A stretch of DNA of 64,000 bases from positions 1 to 64,000 of the forward strand of contig JBMOQX010000011.1 in the NCBI GenBank assembly GCA_049322755.1, given 5' to 3'. Positions 17,803 to 26,379 of this stretch are shown piece by piece. Numbering within the stretch: position 1 is the first letter of the stretch; every line of letters starts with the position of its first letter. The stretch comes from DATIUV01 sp049322755. GTDB lineage: Bacteria > Pseudomonadota > Gammaproteobacteria > Burkholderiales > UBA6910. Position numbers and translations under genes: made by a program. The notes under the pieces were generated by a model, which saw nothing but the letters and a program-made list of their open reading frames with translations, was not told the origin of the DNA and searched no databases.

Positions 17803-18951
17803 TCACCCGAGCGAGGCGGTGCGGTCCCCCTGGCGAAATCCGGGGAGCGGCCGCGGCATCCCCCGGCCCAGCCCCAGCACCTTGAATATTTCTCCCATTT
17901 CGGCCGGCGACACCAGCTTTTGCACGCCGGCGGCCAGCGGTAGGTAACGCCCGGCCTGCTCGGCGGGGGTCGCCGCCAGCAGCCCGGTGATCCCGCAATC
18001 GATCAGAAAGCCGGCCTGGGACGTGTAGCCCAGAATGTCGAGGCCGGCCCCGTGGGCCGCGTCGGCCAGGGCCGAGAAGTCGACGTGGGCGGTGATGTCG
18101 GCGAGCCCCGGATGCAGGAACGGGTCGCCGTGAGCGCGGTGGCGGTAATGGCACATCAGCGTCCCCTGGGAGCGCTGGGGGTGATAGTACTCGCGCGCCG
18201 GAAAACCGTAATCGATCACCAGCACCGCGCCTTGCGCGAGCGTTTCGCCCAGGCTCTTCATCAGCGCCGGCCCGGCGAGGGAGATCTCGGAACGGTACGG
18301 GCGCGGCACGTCGATGGCGACCGCGGCCGCCGCGAGCCCGGCGTCGGCCACGGGCCGCGCCGCCCAGGCGAAAGCGTCGCCGTCGAGCGCGACGCCGCGC
18401 TCGACCACGCCATCATCGCGCCACTCGATCACGTGCACCGGCAGGGCGTCGAACACCTCGTTGGCGACGACCACGCCGCTGAAGCGCTCCGGCAGGCGGT
18501 CGATCCATTGCACGCGCTCGCGCAATCCCGCGTCCGCCAGGGTCGCCTGCTGGCGCGCGCGCAGGTCGGGGCTGACTTCCAGGATCAGGTACTGCGCGGG
18601 ACACGACCCCTGCGCGTCGAGGCCGCGCAACAGGTCGCGCGCCAGCCGGCCGCTGCCGGCGCCCAGTTCCAGCACGCCGCCGCCGACGGCGTCGAGCACG
18701 TGCGCCATCGGGCGCGCCAGGGTTTGGCCGAACAGCGGCGAGATCTCGGGCGCGGTGACGAAATCGCCCCCGGCTCCCAGTTTGGCCGCGCCCGCTGCGT
18801 AATAACCGAGTCCGGGCGCATACAGCGCCAGCTCCATGTAGCGGGCGAACGGGATCCAGCCGCCGGCGGCGCGGATCGTCTGCGCAATGACGGCCCGCAG
18901 CCGCTCGCTGTGGGCGGCGGCGACGGCATCGGGAGAAGGGAGCTGACTCAT
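17803..18951 (-). CDS. MidA/NDUFAF7-family SAM-dependent methyltransferase
   Basis: A 382-residue protein with the family's N-terminal region (FARYMELALYAPGLGYYAAG), the SAM-binding loop LELGAGSGRLARDLLRGL and a characteristic PEISPLFGQTLARPM stretch. In mitochondria the relative NDUFAF7 methylates an Arg of complex I; the bacterial substrate is not established. The start chosen is MSQLPSP at 18951; an upstream in-frame ATG at 18969 is also possible. No operon partner on this strand. Confidence 0.85.
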   Translation of the reverse strand: MSQLPSPDAVAAAHSERLRAVIAQTIRAAGGWIPFARYMELALYAPGLGYYAAGAAKLGAGGDFVTAPEISPLFGQTLARPMAHVLDAVGGGVLELGAGSGRLARDLLRGLDAQGSCPAQYLILEVSPDLRARQQATLADAGLRERVQWIDRLPERFSGVVVANEVFDALPVHVIEWRDDGVVERGVALDGDAFAWAARPVADAGLAAAAVAIDVPRPYRSEISLAGPALMKSLGETLAQGAVLVIDYGFPAREYYHPQRSQGTLMCHYRHRAHGDPFLHPGLADITAHVDFSALADAAHGAGLDILGYTSQAGFLIDCGITGLLAATPAEQAGRYLPLAAGVQKLVSPAEMGEIFKVLGLGRGMPRPLPGFRQGDRTASLG

Positions 18952-19010
18952 CGGCGGGGGGCGGCGCATGTGCTAAATTTCGGCCTCCCTGGAAACGAGA
19001 GCGGAAGTAT

Positions 19011-19119
19011 AGAACCTGTCTCATACTTCCGCGTGAGCCGCGTTGCGGCCCGGAGCGGACGGATGCCAGCCGCGACGGCGGAGGCGATATGTCGATATTT
19101 CAAGTATGAGACAGGTTCT
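19011..19119. repeat. 109-bp element with 18-bp perfect terminal inverted repeats
   Basis: AGAACCTGTCTCATACTT (19011-19028) is repeated in exact inverted form at 19102-19119, enclosing 73 bases of GC-rich sequence. The size and perfect ends suggest a miniature inverted-repeat element or the scar of one. It occupies the whole gap between the divergent methyltransferase and the short-chain reductase, and its right end contains the candidate ATG of the reductase. Confidence 0.7.
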
Positions 19120-19873
19120 GGTGGAGCGCCCCCTGCAAGGCAAAAGCGTGCTCGTCACCGGCGGCGCCAAGCGGGTCGGCGCCGCCGTGTGCCGCCGCCT
19201 CCACGGCGCCGGCGCCAACGTCGTCATCCATTACCGCTCGTCCCGCGACGAGGCCGCGAGGCTCGCCGGCGAGCTGAATCGCGTACGCGCCGGGTCGGCG
19301 ACGCTGGCCCGTGCGGACCTGCTGGACGTCGCGCGCTTGCCGGAGCTGGTGCAGGCGGCGGTGGAGGCCTACGGGCGGCTCGACGTGCTGGTGAACAACG
19401 CGTCGAGCTTCTTTCCCACGCCCGTGGGGCACATCGACGAGACGGCCTGGAACGACCTCATCGGCACCAACCTCAAGGCGCCGCTGTTTCTTTCCCAGGC
19501 CGCTGCGCCGGAACTGCGCGAAGCCCGGGGCTGCATCGTCAACGTCACCGACATCCACGCTCAACGGCCCATGGGCGGCTACCTGGTGTACAGCGTCGGC
19601 AAAGCCGGGCTTGCCGCGCTCACCCAGGCGCTGGCCCGGGAGCTGGGGCCGCAGGTGCGCGTCAACGCGGTGGCGCCCGGGGCCATCATCTGGCCGGAAG
19701 ACGACGAGTGGCACGACGGCAAGCTGCAGGCCGAGATTCTGGACACGGTTTTCCTGAAGCGCATCGGCGAGCCGGACGACATCGCCCGGGCGGTGGCGTT
19801 CCTGGTCTGCGATGCGCCCTATGTCACCGGCCAGACCCTCGCGGTGGACGGCGGCCGCAGCGTAAGCCTTTGA
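19106..19873 (+). CDS. short-chain dehydrogenase, pteridine-reductase type
   Basis: A 255-residue SDR with the NADPH-binding motif TGGAKRVGAAV near the N-terminus, the cofactor Arg segment HYRSSRDEA, NNAS (residues about 90-93), and the catalytic Tyr-x3-Lys in YLVYSVGKAG. The TGGAKR...HYRSS pattern is that of pteridine reductases and FolM dihydromonapterin reductases. The C-terminal VTGQTLAVDGGRSVSL is typical. The start is uncertain: ATG 19106 lies inside an inverted repeat, GTG 19121 is five codons later; neither has a strong ribosome site. Confidence 0.85.
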   Translation: MRQVLVERPLQGKSVLVTGGAKRVGAAVCRRLHGAGANVVIHYRSSRDEAARLAGELNRVRAGSATLARADLLDVARLPELVQAAVEAYGRLDVLVNNASSFFPTPVGHIDETAWNDLIGTNLKAPLFLSQAAAPELREARGCIVNVTDIHAQRPMGGYLVYSVGKAGLAALTQALARELGPQVRVNAVAPGAIIWPEDDEWHDGKLQAEILDTVFLKRIGEPDDIARAVAFLVCDAPYVTGQTLAVDGGRSVSL

Positions 19874-19973
19874 TTCCGCCGTCCCTTCAGCGTCTTGAGC
19901 GAAAACCCCAAGCACTTGATACAATACGCGTTTTCCGCGGCCGCCGGCCGCGATCTCGCCGACGGAACGCGCC

Positions 19974-21215
19974 ATGAAATTTCGCCCCAGCAAGAAAATC
20001 TCCACCTTCTATCCTCCCCAGCGCACCCTGATGGGCCCGGGACCCTCGGACATCCATCCGCGCGTACTTTCCGCACTGTCCCGGCCCACCATCGGTTATC
20101 TGGATCCGGTGTTCGTCGGCATGATGGACGAACTCAAGGCGATGCTGCGCTACGCGTTCCAGACCGCCAACGAAGTGACGTTCCCGGTGTCGGGCCCGGG
20201 CTCGGTGGGGATGGAGATCTGCTTCGTCAACATGGTGAACCCCGGCGACAAGGTCATCGTCTGCCGCAACGGCGTGTTTGGCGGGCGCATGATCGAGAAC
20301 GTCGAGCGCTGCCAGGGCGTGCCGGTGGTGGTGGAAGAGACCTGGGGCGAGCCGGTGGATCCGCAGAAAGTGGAGGACATGATCCGCAGGCATCCCGACG
20401 CCAAGATCCTGGCGTTCGTCCACGCGGAGACGTCCACCGGCGTGATGTCCGACGCCAAGACCCTGTGCGAAATCGCTCGCAGGCACGGGCTGATGACCAT
20501 CGTCGACGCCGTCACTTCGCTCGGCGGCACGCCGGTGCTGGTGGACGAGTGGGGCATCGACGCGTGCTACTCGGCCAGCCAGAAGTGCCTGTCCTGCACG
20601 CCGGGGCTGTCGCCGGTCACCTTCAGCGACCGGGTGGTGAAGATGGTCCGCGCCCGCACCGAGAAGGTGCACAGCTGGTTCCTCGACCTCGGGCTGCTGC
20701 TCACGTATTGGGGCGATACCACCCGCACCTACCACCACACCGCGCCCACCAACAGTCTCTACGCGCTGCACGAGTCGCTGCTGATGCTGCAGGAGGAAGG
20801 CCTGGACCGTGCCTGGGCCCGTCACCGGCGCAATCACGAGGCCCTGAAGGCCGGTCTCGAAACCTTCGGTCTCGAGTTCCTGGTGCGGCCGGAATACCGG
20901 CTGCCGCAAATGAACGCGGTGAAAGTGATGCCCGGCGTCGACGAAGCCGAGGTACGCCGGCGCATGCTGCACGACTACAACCTGGAGCTGGGCGCCAGCC
21001 TCGGCGACCTCAAGGGCAAGATCTGGCGCTTCGGCATCATGGGCTACTCGTGCAACATGCAGAACGTGATGCTGAGCCTGTGCGCGCTGGAGACCGTGTT
21101 CGCCGACCTGGGCGTCAAGGTGGAGTTCGGGGCGGCGGAGTCGGCGGCCTACCACGCGTACGCCGCGAATCCGCAGCCCTTGCGGACCCCCGAGGCGAAG
21201 GCGGTCGCGGCCTGA
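19974..21215 (+). CDS. class V aminotransferase, alanine/serine-glyoxylate type
   Basis: A 413-residue PLP enzyme of the alanine/serine-glyoxylate aminotransferase family. Recognisable segments are LMGPGPSDIHPRVLSALSRP at the N-terminus, VHAETSTGV, DAVTSLGGTPVLVDEWGID and the cofactor Lys at about residue 204 in YSASQKCLS. It would transfer an amino group to glyoxylate, making glycine, and so fits with nearby malate synthase in glyoxylate metabolism, or with serine-type C1 assimilation. It is a single-gene unit with its own terminator, so it is not co-transcribed with the oxygenase operon 255 bases later. Confidence 0.88.
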   Translation: MKFRPSKKISTFYPPQRTLMGPGPSDIHPRVLSALSRPTIGYLDPVFVGMMDELKAMLRYAFQTANEVTFPVSGPGSVGMEICFVNMVNPGDKVIVCRNGVFGGRMIENVERCQGVPVVVEETWGEPVDPQKVEDMIRRHPDAKILAFVHAETSTGVMSDAKTLCEIARRHGLMTIVDAVTSLGGTPVLVDEWGIDACYSASQKCLSCTPGLSPVTFSDRVVKMVRARTEKVHSWFLDLGLLLTYWGDTTRTYHHTAPTNSLYALHESLLMLQEEGLDRAWARHRRNHEALKAGLETFGLEFLVRPEYRLPQMNAVKVMPGVDEAEVRRRMLHDYNLELGASLGDLKGKIWRFGIMGYSCNMQNVMLSLCALETVFADLGVKVEFGAAESAAYHAYAANPQPLRTPEAKAVAA

Positions 21216-21237
21216 CGACACGGTCCCTCCGGCCCGG

Positions 21238-21267
21238 AAAAAAGGCGCGCAACCTGCGCGCCTTTTT
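21238..21267 (+). terminator. intrinsic terminator after the aminotransferase
   Basis: GGCGCGCA (21244-21251) pairs with TGCGCGCC (21255-21262) around a 3-base loop, preceded by a run of A and followed by five T. A strong, symmetrical terminator that separates the aminotransferase from the oxygenase operon. Confidence 0.92.
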
Positions 21268-21305
21268 CATGTGTTTCGGTTCGCAAACCCTCGCGGAATC
21301 AGCCT

Positions 21306-21320
21306 GTTTCGATTGGAAAC
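21306..21320. promoter_or_regulatory. GTTTCS-N3-SGAAAC activator site, copy before oxygenase operon 1
   Basis: GTTTCG-ATT-GGAAAC is a 15-bp inverted repeat about 80-100 bases upstream of the sigma-54 element at 21402-21418. The same 15-bp design recurs at 33542, 37313, 43926 and 44056, each in front of a gene set of this locus. A weaker, one-base-longer variant is at 21273-21288. Likely an enhancer site for the NtrC-type regulator at 37359-38768 (inference). Confidence 0.65.
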
Positions 21321-21401
21321 GATCGCTATCAGGCAATCTTTGGCGTGCCGGCAGCACTCTGTATCCATTGAGAAAAGGTTTTGCGCCGCTGGCGAAAAGC
21401 G

Positions 21402-21418
21402 TTGGTATGGATCATGCT
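21402..21418 (+). promoter_or_regulatory. sigma-54 promoter of oxygenase operon 1
   Basis: TTGGTATG-GATC-ATGCT keeps the invariant GG-N10-GC spacing of -24/-12 promoters and differs from the consensus TTGGCACG-N4-TTGCT mainly by transitions. It would start transcription near 21430, giving a 40-base leader with an AAGGAGG ribosome site at 21455-21461. A second, poorer GG-N10-GC match lies at 21340-21356. Confidence 0.6.
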
Positions 21419-21469
21419 GAAGTTATCGGGTCACGATAGGTCCCGTGGTTCGCCAAGGAGGCACACACG

Positions 21470-22690
21470 ATGTCTAGAAACGCAGCCGAGTGGGCGCAGC
21501 GCCCCAAGTTTCCCAACACTCACTATGTGGACACGCGCGTCTACACCAGCGAGGAGCTGTTCCGCGAAGAGCAGGAGAAGCTCTTCAACAAGACCTGGAT
21601 CATCGCCTGCCATGAAAGCGAGATCCCCAACGCGTTCGACTACCGGACGTTCCAGCACCCCGGCGGCGAACCGCTGATCATCATGCGCGGCGACGACAAC
21701 AAGATCCGCGCGTTCTACAACATCTGCCCGCACCGCGGAAACATCATCCTTTACGATCCGTCCGGCAACGCCAAGCGCATGACCTGCATCTTCCACGCGT
21801 GGTCGTTCGACTGCCGCGGCAACTGCATCGACATCTCTCGCGGCAAGGAAGGCTACCAGGACCGGCTCGACATGAAGGACGTGGGCCTGCGGGAGGTGCG
21901 CTGCGAGGTGGGCTACGGCGGCTTCGCCTGGGTCAACGTCGATGACAACGCCTGCAGCCTGAAGGAGTACATCGGCGACGCGCTCAGCATGCTGGAGCCC
22001 AACATGCAGGAGCCGATGGAGGTGTTCCATTACCACAAGGCGGTGGTGAACGGGAATTACAAGCTGTGGCACGACACCAACAGCGAGTTCTACCACGACT
22101 TCGTGCACTACTTTAACCGCATCACCGGCATGCTCCAGCCGGGCTACTTCGACCGCAAGTACACCGGCTATCCCAACGGCCACGCGTCGGTGGGTTCGAT
22201 GGAGATCAAGTACGACAAGTACGAGGGCAGCAAGGAGCGCAGGGTGGGCTGGCCCGGCCTCGCGCCCGGCGGCTGGATCCTGATCGACATCTTCCCCGGC
22301 ATGACCTACAACCTGCGCACTTCGGTGCTGCGCATCGACACCGCGATACCGCTCGGTCCCAACAAGACCATCATCGAGTTCCGCGGACTGGCGTTGAAGC
22401 GCGACACCGAGGAGGAGCGCCGGCAGCGGATATTCGACCACAACACCATCTGGGGTCCGTTCGGGCGCAATCTGCACGAGGACCTGCTGGCGGTGCACGG
22501 CCAGGGCATGGCCATGCGCGACGAGCAGACCGACAGCAAGTGGGTGCTGCACGGGCGCGAAGAGAACATGACCATCCACGACGAGGGCGGCATGCGCCAC
22601 TTCTACGCGGAGTGGGGCAGGCGCATGGGCCGCCCGGCCTACGACCCGTTCGGCGACCGCGGCGTCGCCGGCAAGGCCGCCGTCGCCTGA
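21470..22690 (+). CDS. Rieske non-heme iron oxygenase, large subunit (methanesulfonate monooxygenase-like)
   Basis: A 406-residue oxygenase alpha subunit. The Rieske cluster ligands are C86-x-H88 and C106-x2-H109. The mononuclear iron site reads D202-T-N-S-E206-F-Y-H209-D-F-V-H213, that is E-x2-H-x3-H, rather than the usual D-x2-H-x4-H of ring-hydroxylating dioxygenases. Methanesulfonate monooxygenase MsmA is described as having a typical Rieske centre with an unusual iron-binding motif, and gene neighbours (beta subunit, flavin reductase, Rieske ferredoxin, NitT/TauT transporter, sulfite dehydrogenase, folate enzymes) point the same way. An aromatic substrate cannot be excluded, but no ring-cleavage gene is present. 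First gene of an 11-gene operon. Confidence 0.85.
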   Translation: MSRNAAEWAQRPKFPNTHYVDTRVYTSEELFREEQEKLFNKTWIIACHESEIPNAFDYRTFQHPGGEPLIIMRGDDNKIRAFYNICPHRGNIILYDPSGNAKRMTCIFHAWSFDCRGNCIDISRGKEGYQDRLDMKDVGLREVRCEVGYGGFAWVNVDDNACSLKEYIGDALSMLEPNMQEPMEVFHYHKAVVNGNYKLWHDTNSEFYHDFVHYFNRITGMLQPGYFDRKYTGYPNGHASVGSMEIKYDKYEGSKERRVGWPGLAPGGWILIDIFPGMTYNLRTSVLRIDTAIPLGPNKTIIEFRGLALKRDTEEERRQRIFDHNTIWGPFGRNLHEDLLAVHGQGMAMRDEQTDSKWVLHGREENMTIHDEGGMRHFYAEWGRRMGRPAYDPFGDRGVAGKAAVA

Positions 22691-22750
22691 CATTCCAGAT
22701 TCCCCGCCGGCAGCGTACCGGCGGGAGCGTTCCCCCATTGAGGAGGTACC

Positions 22751-23212
22751 ATGAGTTCGCGCACGCAAGTCGAGGAACTGGTTTACAAGTCCTGCATGCT
22801 TCTCGACGACAAGGACTGGAAAGGCTACCTGGACCTGTGCGAGCCGGAGTTCCGTTATACGGTGACGGCCATGAGCCCGGAGATCCGCAAGGAAATGACC
22901 TGGCTCGACCACGACAAGGGCGGCATGCAGACGCTGTTCAACAATCTGCCCCGCCATAACAGCGACCACTCTCCGGTCACCCGCCATGCCACGGTCTACA
23001 GCGTGAAGATCGACGAGGCGAAACAGCAGGCCGAGGTGGTCTCCGCGCTGCAGGTGTTTCGCACCGCGCTGGATGGCGGCGCGACCGAGCTCTTCGCGGT
23101 GGGCAAGCTGCACGACACCGTGAAGCTGAACGGCAAGGGCGCCACGCTGCTCAAGCGCAACGTGAAACTCGACACGCGGATGCTGGGGATCGGCTACCAC
23201 ATTCCGTTCTGA
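22751..23212 (+). CDS. Rieske oxygenase, small (beta) subunit
   Basis: A 153-residue SnoaL/NTF2-fold protein of the ring-hydroxylating oxygenase beta family, with the pattern VEELVYKSCMLLDDKDWKGY near the start and a C-terminal VKLDTRMLGIGYHIPF. It has no cofactor and stabilises the alpha trimer. A GAGGAGG ribosome site precedes the ATG. The gene follows the large subunit by 60 bases. It is closely similar throughout to the second beta subunit at 31675-32136. Confidence 0.92.
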   Translation: MSSRTQVEELVYKSCMLLDDKDWKGYLDLCEPEFRYTVTAMSPEIRKEMTWLDHDKGGMQTLFNNLPRHNSDHSPVTRHATVYSVKIDEAKQQAEVVSALQVFRTALDGGATELFAVGKLHDTVKLNGKGATLLKRNVKLDTRMLGIGYHIPF

Positions 23213-23268
23213 AACGGCGCCCCCCGCGCGGGCGCCGATAACAACAAAGGCAGGGACCGAGGAGGAGG

Positions 23269-24312
23269 ATGAAGGTCCAGATCAACGCCCGCAACCGGGC
23301 GTATCAGTTCGATTGCGCCAGCGGCGAGAAGATACTCCTCGCCGGGCTGCGCAGTGCCGTCGAGCTGCCCTACGAGTGCGGCAGCGGCACCTGCGGCACC
23401 TGCAAGGCCAAGCTGATCGAGGGCGAGATCGAGGATCGCTGGCCCCAGGCGCCGGGCAGCAAGCTGCTGAAGGCCGACCAGGGCGAGTTCCTCATGTGCC
23501 AGTGCGTGCCCAAGGGCGACGTGGCGATCGAGGTGGCCAGCTTCGTCTATGGCACCGACCCGGGCGCGTGCGTGCCCGCCGCCTTCGAAGGCAGGCTCAC
23601 CGACACCCGCAGCCTGACCCATGACGTGATGGCGTTCTCGGTGGAGCTCGACCGTCCGATGGACTTCGATGCGGGCCAGTTCGTGCTGGTGGAGGCGCCC
23701 GGCGTCAAGGGCTTCCGCGGCTACTCGATGGTGAATTTCGAGCGCCGGACACGGCGGCTCGATTTCGTCGTCAAGCGCAAGCCGGGCGGCGGCTTCTGCG
23801 ACTGGCTGTTCGACGGCGGTGCCCGGGACGGCGCCGTCAGGATGTTCGGCCCGCTCGGCAAGGCCACCTTCTATCCGGGCCTCGCGAAGAACGTGCTGTG
23901 CATCGCCGGCGGTTCCGGCATCGCCGGCATGATGTCGATCCTGGAGCGCGCCACCCAGGAGAACTACTTCCGCCAGTACAAGGGCTACGTGTTCTTCGGC
24001 GTGCGGACCCTGAAGGACGCCTTCTACCTGGACGAGCTGGCGGCGTTCCAGCGCCAGGCGGCGGGCAACTTGGCGATCACGATCGCGCTTTCCGACGAGG
24101 AAGTGCCGGCCGCGGCCGCGGCCGGCCACCCGGAGCTGACGTTCGACCACGGCATGGTGCATGACGTGGCGGCCAGGCACATGGATGGAAAGTACCAGAA
24201 CGTGCGCGCCTACCTGGCCGGTCCGCCGCCGTCGGTGGAGGCTGCGATCCGGGTGCTGCTGCTGAAGGCGAAGCTCACCACGGACAACATCCGCTACGAC
24301 AAATTCAGCTGA
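23269..24312 (+). CDS. oxygenase reductase, [2Fe-2S] plus FAD/NAD(P)H domains
   Basis: A 347-residue electron-transfer flavoprotein. The N-terminal plant-type ferredoxin domain has the ligand set YECGSGTCGTCKAKL with a fourth Cys in LMCQC; then comes an FAD-binding barrel with RGYSMVNF (the RxYS motif) and an NAD-binding domain starting VLCIAGGSGIAGMMSIL. The size and order match reductases such as MsmD of methanesulfonate monooxygenase and other class IB/III systems. It is the only reductase in the locus, so it probably serves both oxygenase pairs. Confidence 0.92.
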   Translation: MKVQINARNRAYQFDCASGEKILLAGLRSAVELPYECGSGTCGTCKAKLIEGEIEDRWPQAPGSKLLKADQGEFLMCQCVPKGDVAIEVASFVYGTDPGACVPAAFEGRLTDTRSLTHDVMAFSVELDRPMDFDAGQFVLVEAPGVKGFRGYSMVNFERRTRRLDFVVKRKPGGGFCDWLFDGGARDGAVRMFGPLGKATFYPGLAKNVLCIAGGSGIAGMMSILERATQENYFRQYKGYVFFGVRTLKDAFYLDELAAFQRQAAGNLAITIALSDEEVPAAAAAGHPELTFDHGMVHDVAARHMDGKYQNVRAYLAGPPPSVEAAIRVLLLKAKLTTDNIRYDKFS

Positions 24313-24321
24313 GGAGGCCGG

Positions 24322-25050
24322 GTGATCAAGAAGATGGTTTGCCGTGCCGACGAGGTCCCGGCGGGCGGAATGAAGGAGGTGGAGGTCGAGCCCGGGCTGA
24401 AGGTGGTGGTCGCCAACTCCGGCGACGAGTTCTTCGCCTGCCAGGCCATCTGCCCGCACCAGGAGGTGCCGCTGTGCGAAGGCCTGTTCGACGGTTCGGT
24501 GCTCACCTGCCACATGCACCTGTGGCAGTGGGACATCCGCACCGGCGCGCCGCAGGGGCTGGCGGAGGCGCCGCTGCAGACCTTCGACATCACGGTCGAG
24601 GACGGCACCGTCTACCTGGCGCCGCCCAACGTGCTCGGCTCGTCCGAGCTGTTCGCCGGTCTCCCGCCGCAGACCCTGGCACGGCTTTCCGAGCTGGGCC
24701 GCAGCGAGAGCTTCGACGAGGGCGCAACCCTCTACACCGTGGGGGACCCGGCCGACAACCTCTTCATCCTGGAGTCGGGCCGCGTCGAGTTCCTGATCGG
24801 GCGCGACGACCGCACCAGTCCGGCGGGCTTCGTGCTGCGCAAGGGCGAAGTCTTCGGCTGGGCGGCGCTGCTGGACGGCCAGCCCAAGCGCATCGCCCGC
24901 GCCACCTGCCTGGAGAAATCGTCGCTGATCCGGATGAACGGCCGCGAGGTGCTGAAGATCCTGGAAGGCGATCCCGGCGCGGGTTACTTGGTGATGCGGC
25001 GCCTGGCGGAGCTGGTGGCGCGCTATCTCAGCGCGTCGGGCGCCAAGTAG
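24322..25050 (+). CDS. Rieske ferredoxin fused to a cyclic-nucleotide-binding-like domain
   Basis: A 242-residue two-domain protein. Residues 1-105 are a Rieske ferredoxin with C44-x-H46 and C63-x2-H66, the expected electron carrier between the reductase and the oxygenase. Residues about 108-235 are a CAP-effector-type beta-barrel (FDEGATLYTVGDPADNLFIL, then GEVFGWAALL, then RIARATC) with no helix-turn-helix after it. The phosphate-binding Arg region is kept, but the Glu that contacts the ribose in true cAMP sites is replaced by Trp in FGWAAL, so the ligand may not be a cyclic nucleotide. Start GTG at 24322. The same domain type is fused to the permease at 26380 and stands alone at 35832. Confidence 0.88.
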   Translation: MIKKMVCRADEVPAGGMKEVEVEPGLKVVVANSGDEFFACQAICPHQEVPLCEGLFDGSVLTCHMHLWQWDIRTGAPQGLAEAPLQTFDITVEDGTVYLAPPNVLGSSELFAGLPPQTLARLSELGRSESFDEGATLYTVGDPADNLFILESGRVEFLIGRDDRTSPAGFVLRKGEVFGWAALLDGQPKRIARATCLEKSSLIRMNGREVLKILEGDPGAGYLVMRRLAELVARYLSASGAK

Positions 25051-25150
25051 TGCGGCAAGGAGCGGGACACCACCGCGGACGGAAAAACCGCGGGGCAAGA
25101 AGCGAAGCGTGTGCGGAGCATCGCACGTTCAACCACCAACGGAGGGCATG

Positions 25151-26287
25151 ATGAAAGTTCCATTCAGAAAGGTGATGCAGGGCTCCACCCAGTGGGTCGC
25201 CGCGACGGCCGGAGCCGCGGTACTCGGGCTGTCGGCCACCGCGTCGTTCGCGCAGGCGACCTTGAACTTCGGCAAACCCGGCGAGCCGGTCAAGCTGGTG
25301 GTCGGCTACCAGCCGTACTACACCGAGTCCTGGTCGGGCGTGGTGATGCGGGGCAAGGAATTGTGGAAGAAGTACCTGCCCAAGGGCTCGGAAGTGGAAT
25401 TCCAGATCGGCCTGCAGGGCGCGATCATCGTCAACAACATGCTGGCCGGCAAGCAGCACATCGGCTATATGGGCGACATGCCGGCGATCGTCTCCACCAC
25501 CAAGATGCAGCAGGCCGACATCCGGCTGGTGGCGGTGCTGGGCCTGGGCTTCGACCAGTGCAACATCTTCCTGGCCCGCAAGGACGCGCCGGACATGAGC
25601 CCCAAGGACGCGCTGAAGTGGCTCGACGGCAAGCAGGTGGCGGTGCCCAAGGGCAGCTGCACCGACCGCTTCGCCCAGGCGGTGTTCAAGAAGGAGAACG
25701 TCAAGCCGGCGGCCTACCTGAACCAGAACATCGAAGTCATCACCAGCGGCTTCCGCGCCGGCAAGCTGGACGCAGCGGTGATCTGGGAGCCGACCGCCTC
25801 GCGGCTCGTGGAGGAGGGTTTGGCCAAGCGCGTTGCGTCGGGCTTCACCACCAACGAGAACGACGGCGGCTTCATGGCGATGCGCGCCGACCTGATCCAG
25901 CAGCGGCCCGACGTGGTGAAAGGGTGGATGAATGCCGAGCTGGACGCGCAGCTGTTTCTCGCCGATCCCAAGAACGCCAAGGAGATCATCGACATGGCGA
26001 TGGCCCAGACCACCGGCTTCCCGCGTGAGGCGATGGCCAGGGCGCTCTACGGCAAGTATGCGGACCAGACCCAGCCGCTGCGTTTCACCATGCCGTTCAC
26101 GTTCACGCCCGAGGCCAAGGATCTGCTGACGAAGGCCACCGCGTTCCTGTACGAGCTCAAGACCATCAATACGCCGACGCTGCGGCCCGAGGCGATAATG
26201 CCCGAGTTCGCCGACGAGGCGCTCAAGGCGCGCGGTCTCACCGCGCCCATCGGTCAGGTGCCGGTGCTGGCCGAGCTGCCGAAGTAA
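25151..26287 (+). CDS. ABC transporter substrate-binding protein, NitT/TauT family
   Basis: A 378-residue periplasmic protein with a signal peptide of about 35 residues ending near ASFAQA and a family-typical start of the mature part (PVKLVVGYQPYYTESWSGVV). The segment NNMLAGKQHIGYMGDMPAIV and the pocket region VWEPTASRL-like stretch (AAVIWEPTASRLVEEGL) place it with nitrate/sulfonate/taurine binding proteins. GGAGG at 25141-25145 fits the ATG at 25151 rather than the one at 25148. It is the first transporter gene, followed by a hairpin and the permease genes. Confidence 0.9.
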   Translation: MKVPFRKVMQGSTQWVAATAGAAVLGLSATASFAQATLNFGKPGEPVKLVVGYQPYYTESWSGVVMRGKELWKKYLPKGSEVEFQIGLQGAIIVNNMLAGKQHIGYMGDMPAIVSTTKMQQADIRLVAVLGLGFDQCNIFLARKDAPDMSPKDALKWLDGKQVAVPKGSCTDRFAQAVFKKENVKPAAYLNQNIEVITSGFRAGKLDAAVIWEPTASRLVEEGLAKRVASGFTTNENDGGFMAMRADLIQQRPDVVKGWMNAELDAQLFLADPKNAKEIIDMAMAQTTGFPREAMARALYGKYADQTQPLRFTMPFTFTPEAKDLLTKATAFLYELKTINTPTLRPEAIMPEFADEALKARGLTAPIGQVPVLAELPK

Positions 26288-26297
26288 AGAGGGAGAT

Positions 26298-26322
26298 CGG
26301 GAGCGCCGCTACGGCGCTCCCG
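26298..26322 (+). promoter_or_regulatory. intercistronic hairpin after binding-protein gene
   Basis: CGGGAGCGCC (26298-26307) pairs perfectly with GGCGCTCCCG (26313-26322) around a 5-base loop, with no T run after it. Such hairpins protect the upstream message from 3' decay and let binding proteins be made in excess over the membrane subunits. Confidence 0.65.
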
Positions 26323-26379
26323 GGTCCCACGGCCCGGGCCCGGCCCGGGGCCGCAGAGTAAACGGAGGAGACGATCGGC

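Noticed and set aside
21470..22690. Firm naming as msmA
   Set aside because: The motif and context fit, but similarity to proven methanesulfonate monooxygenase could not be computed, so only the family is claimed.
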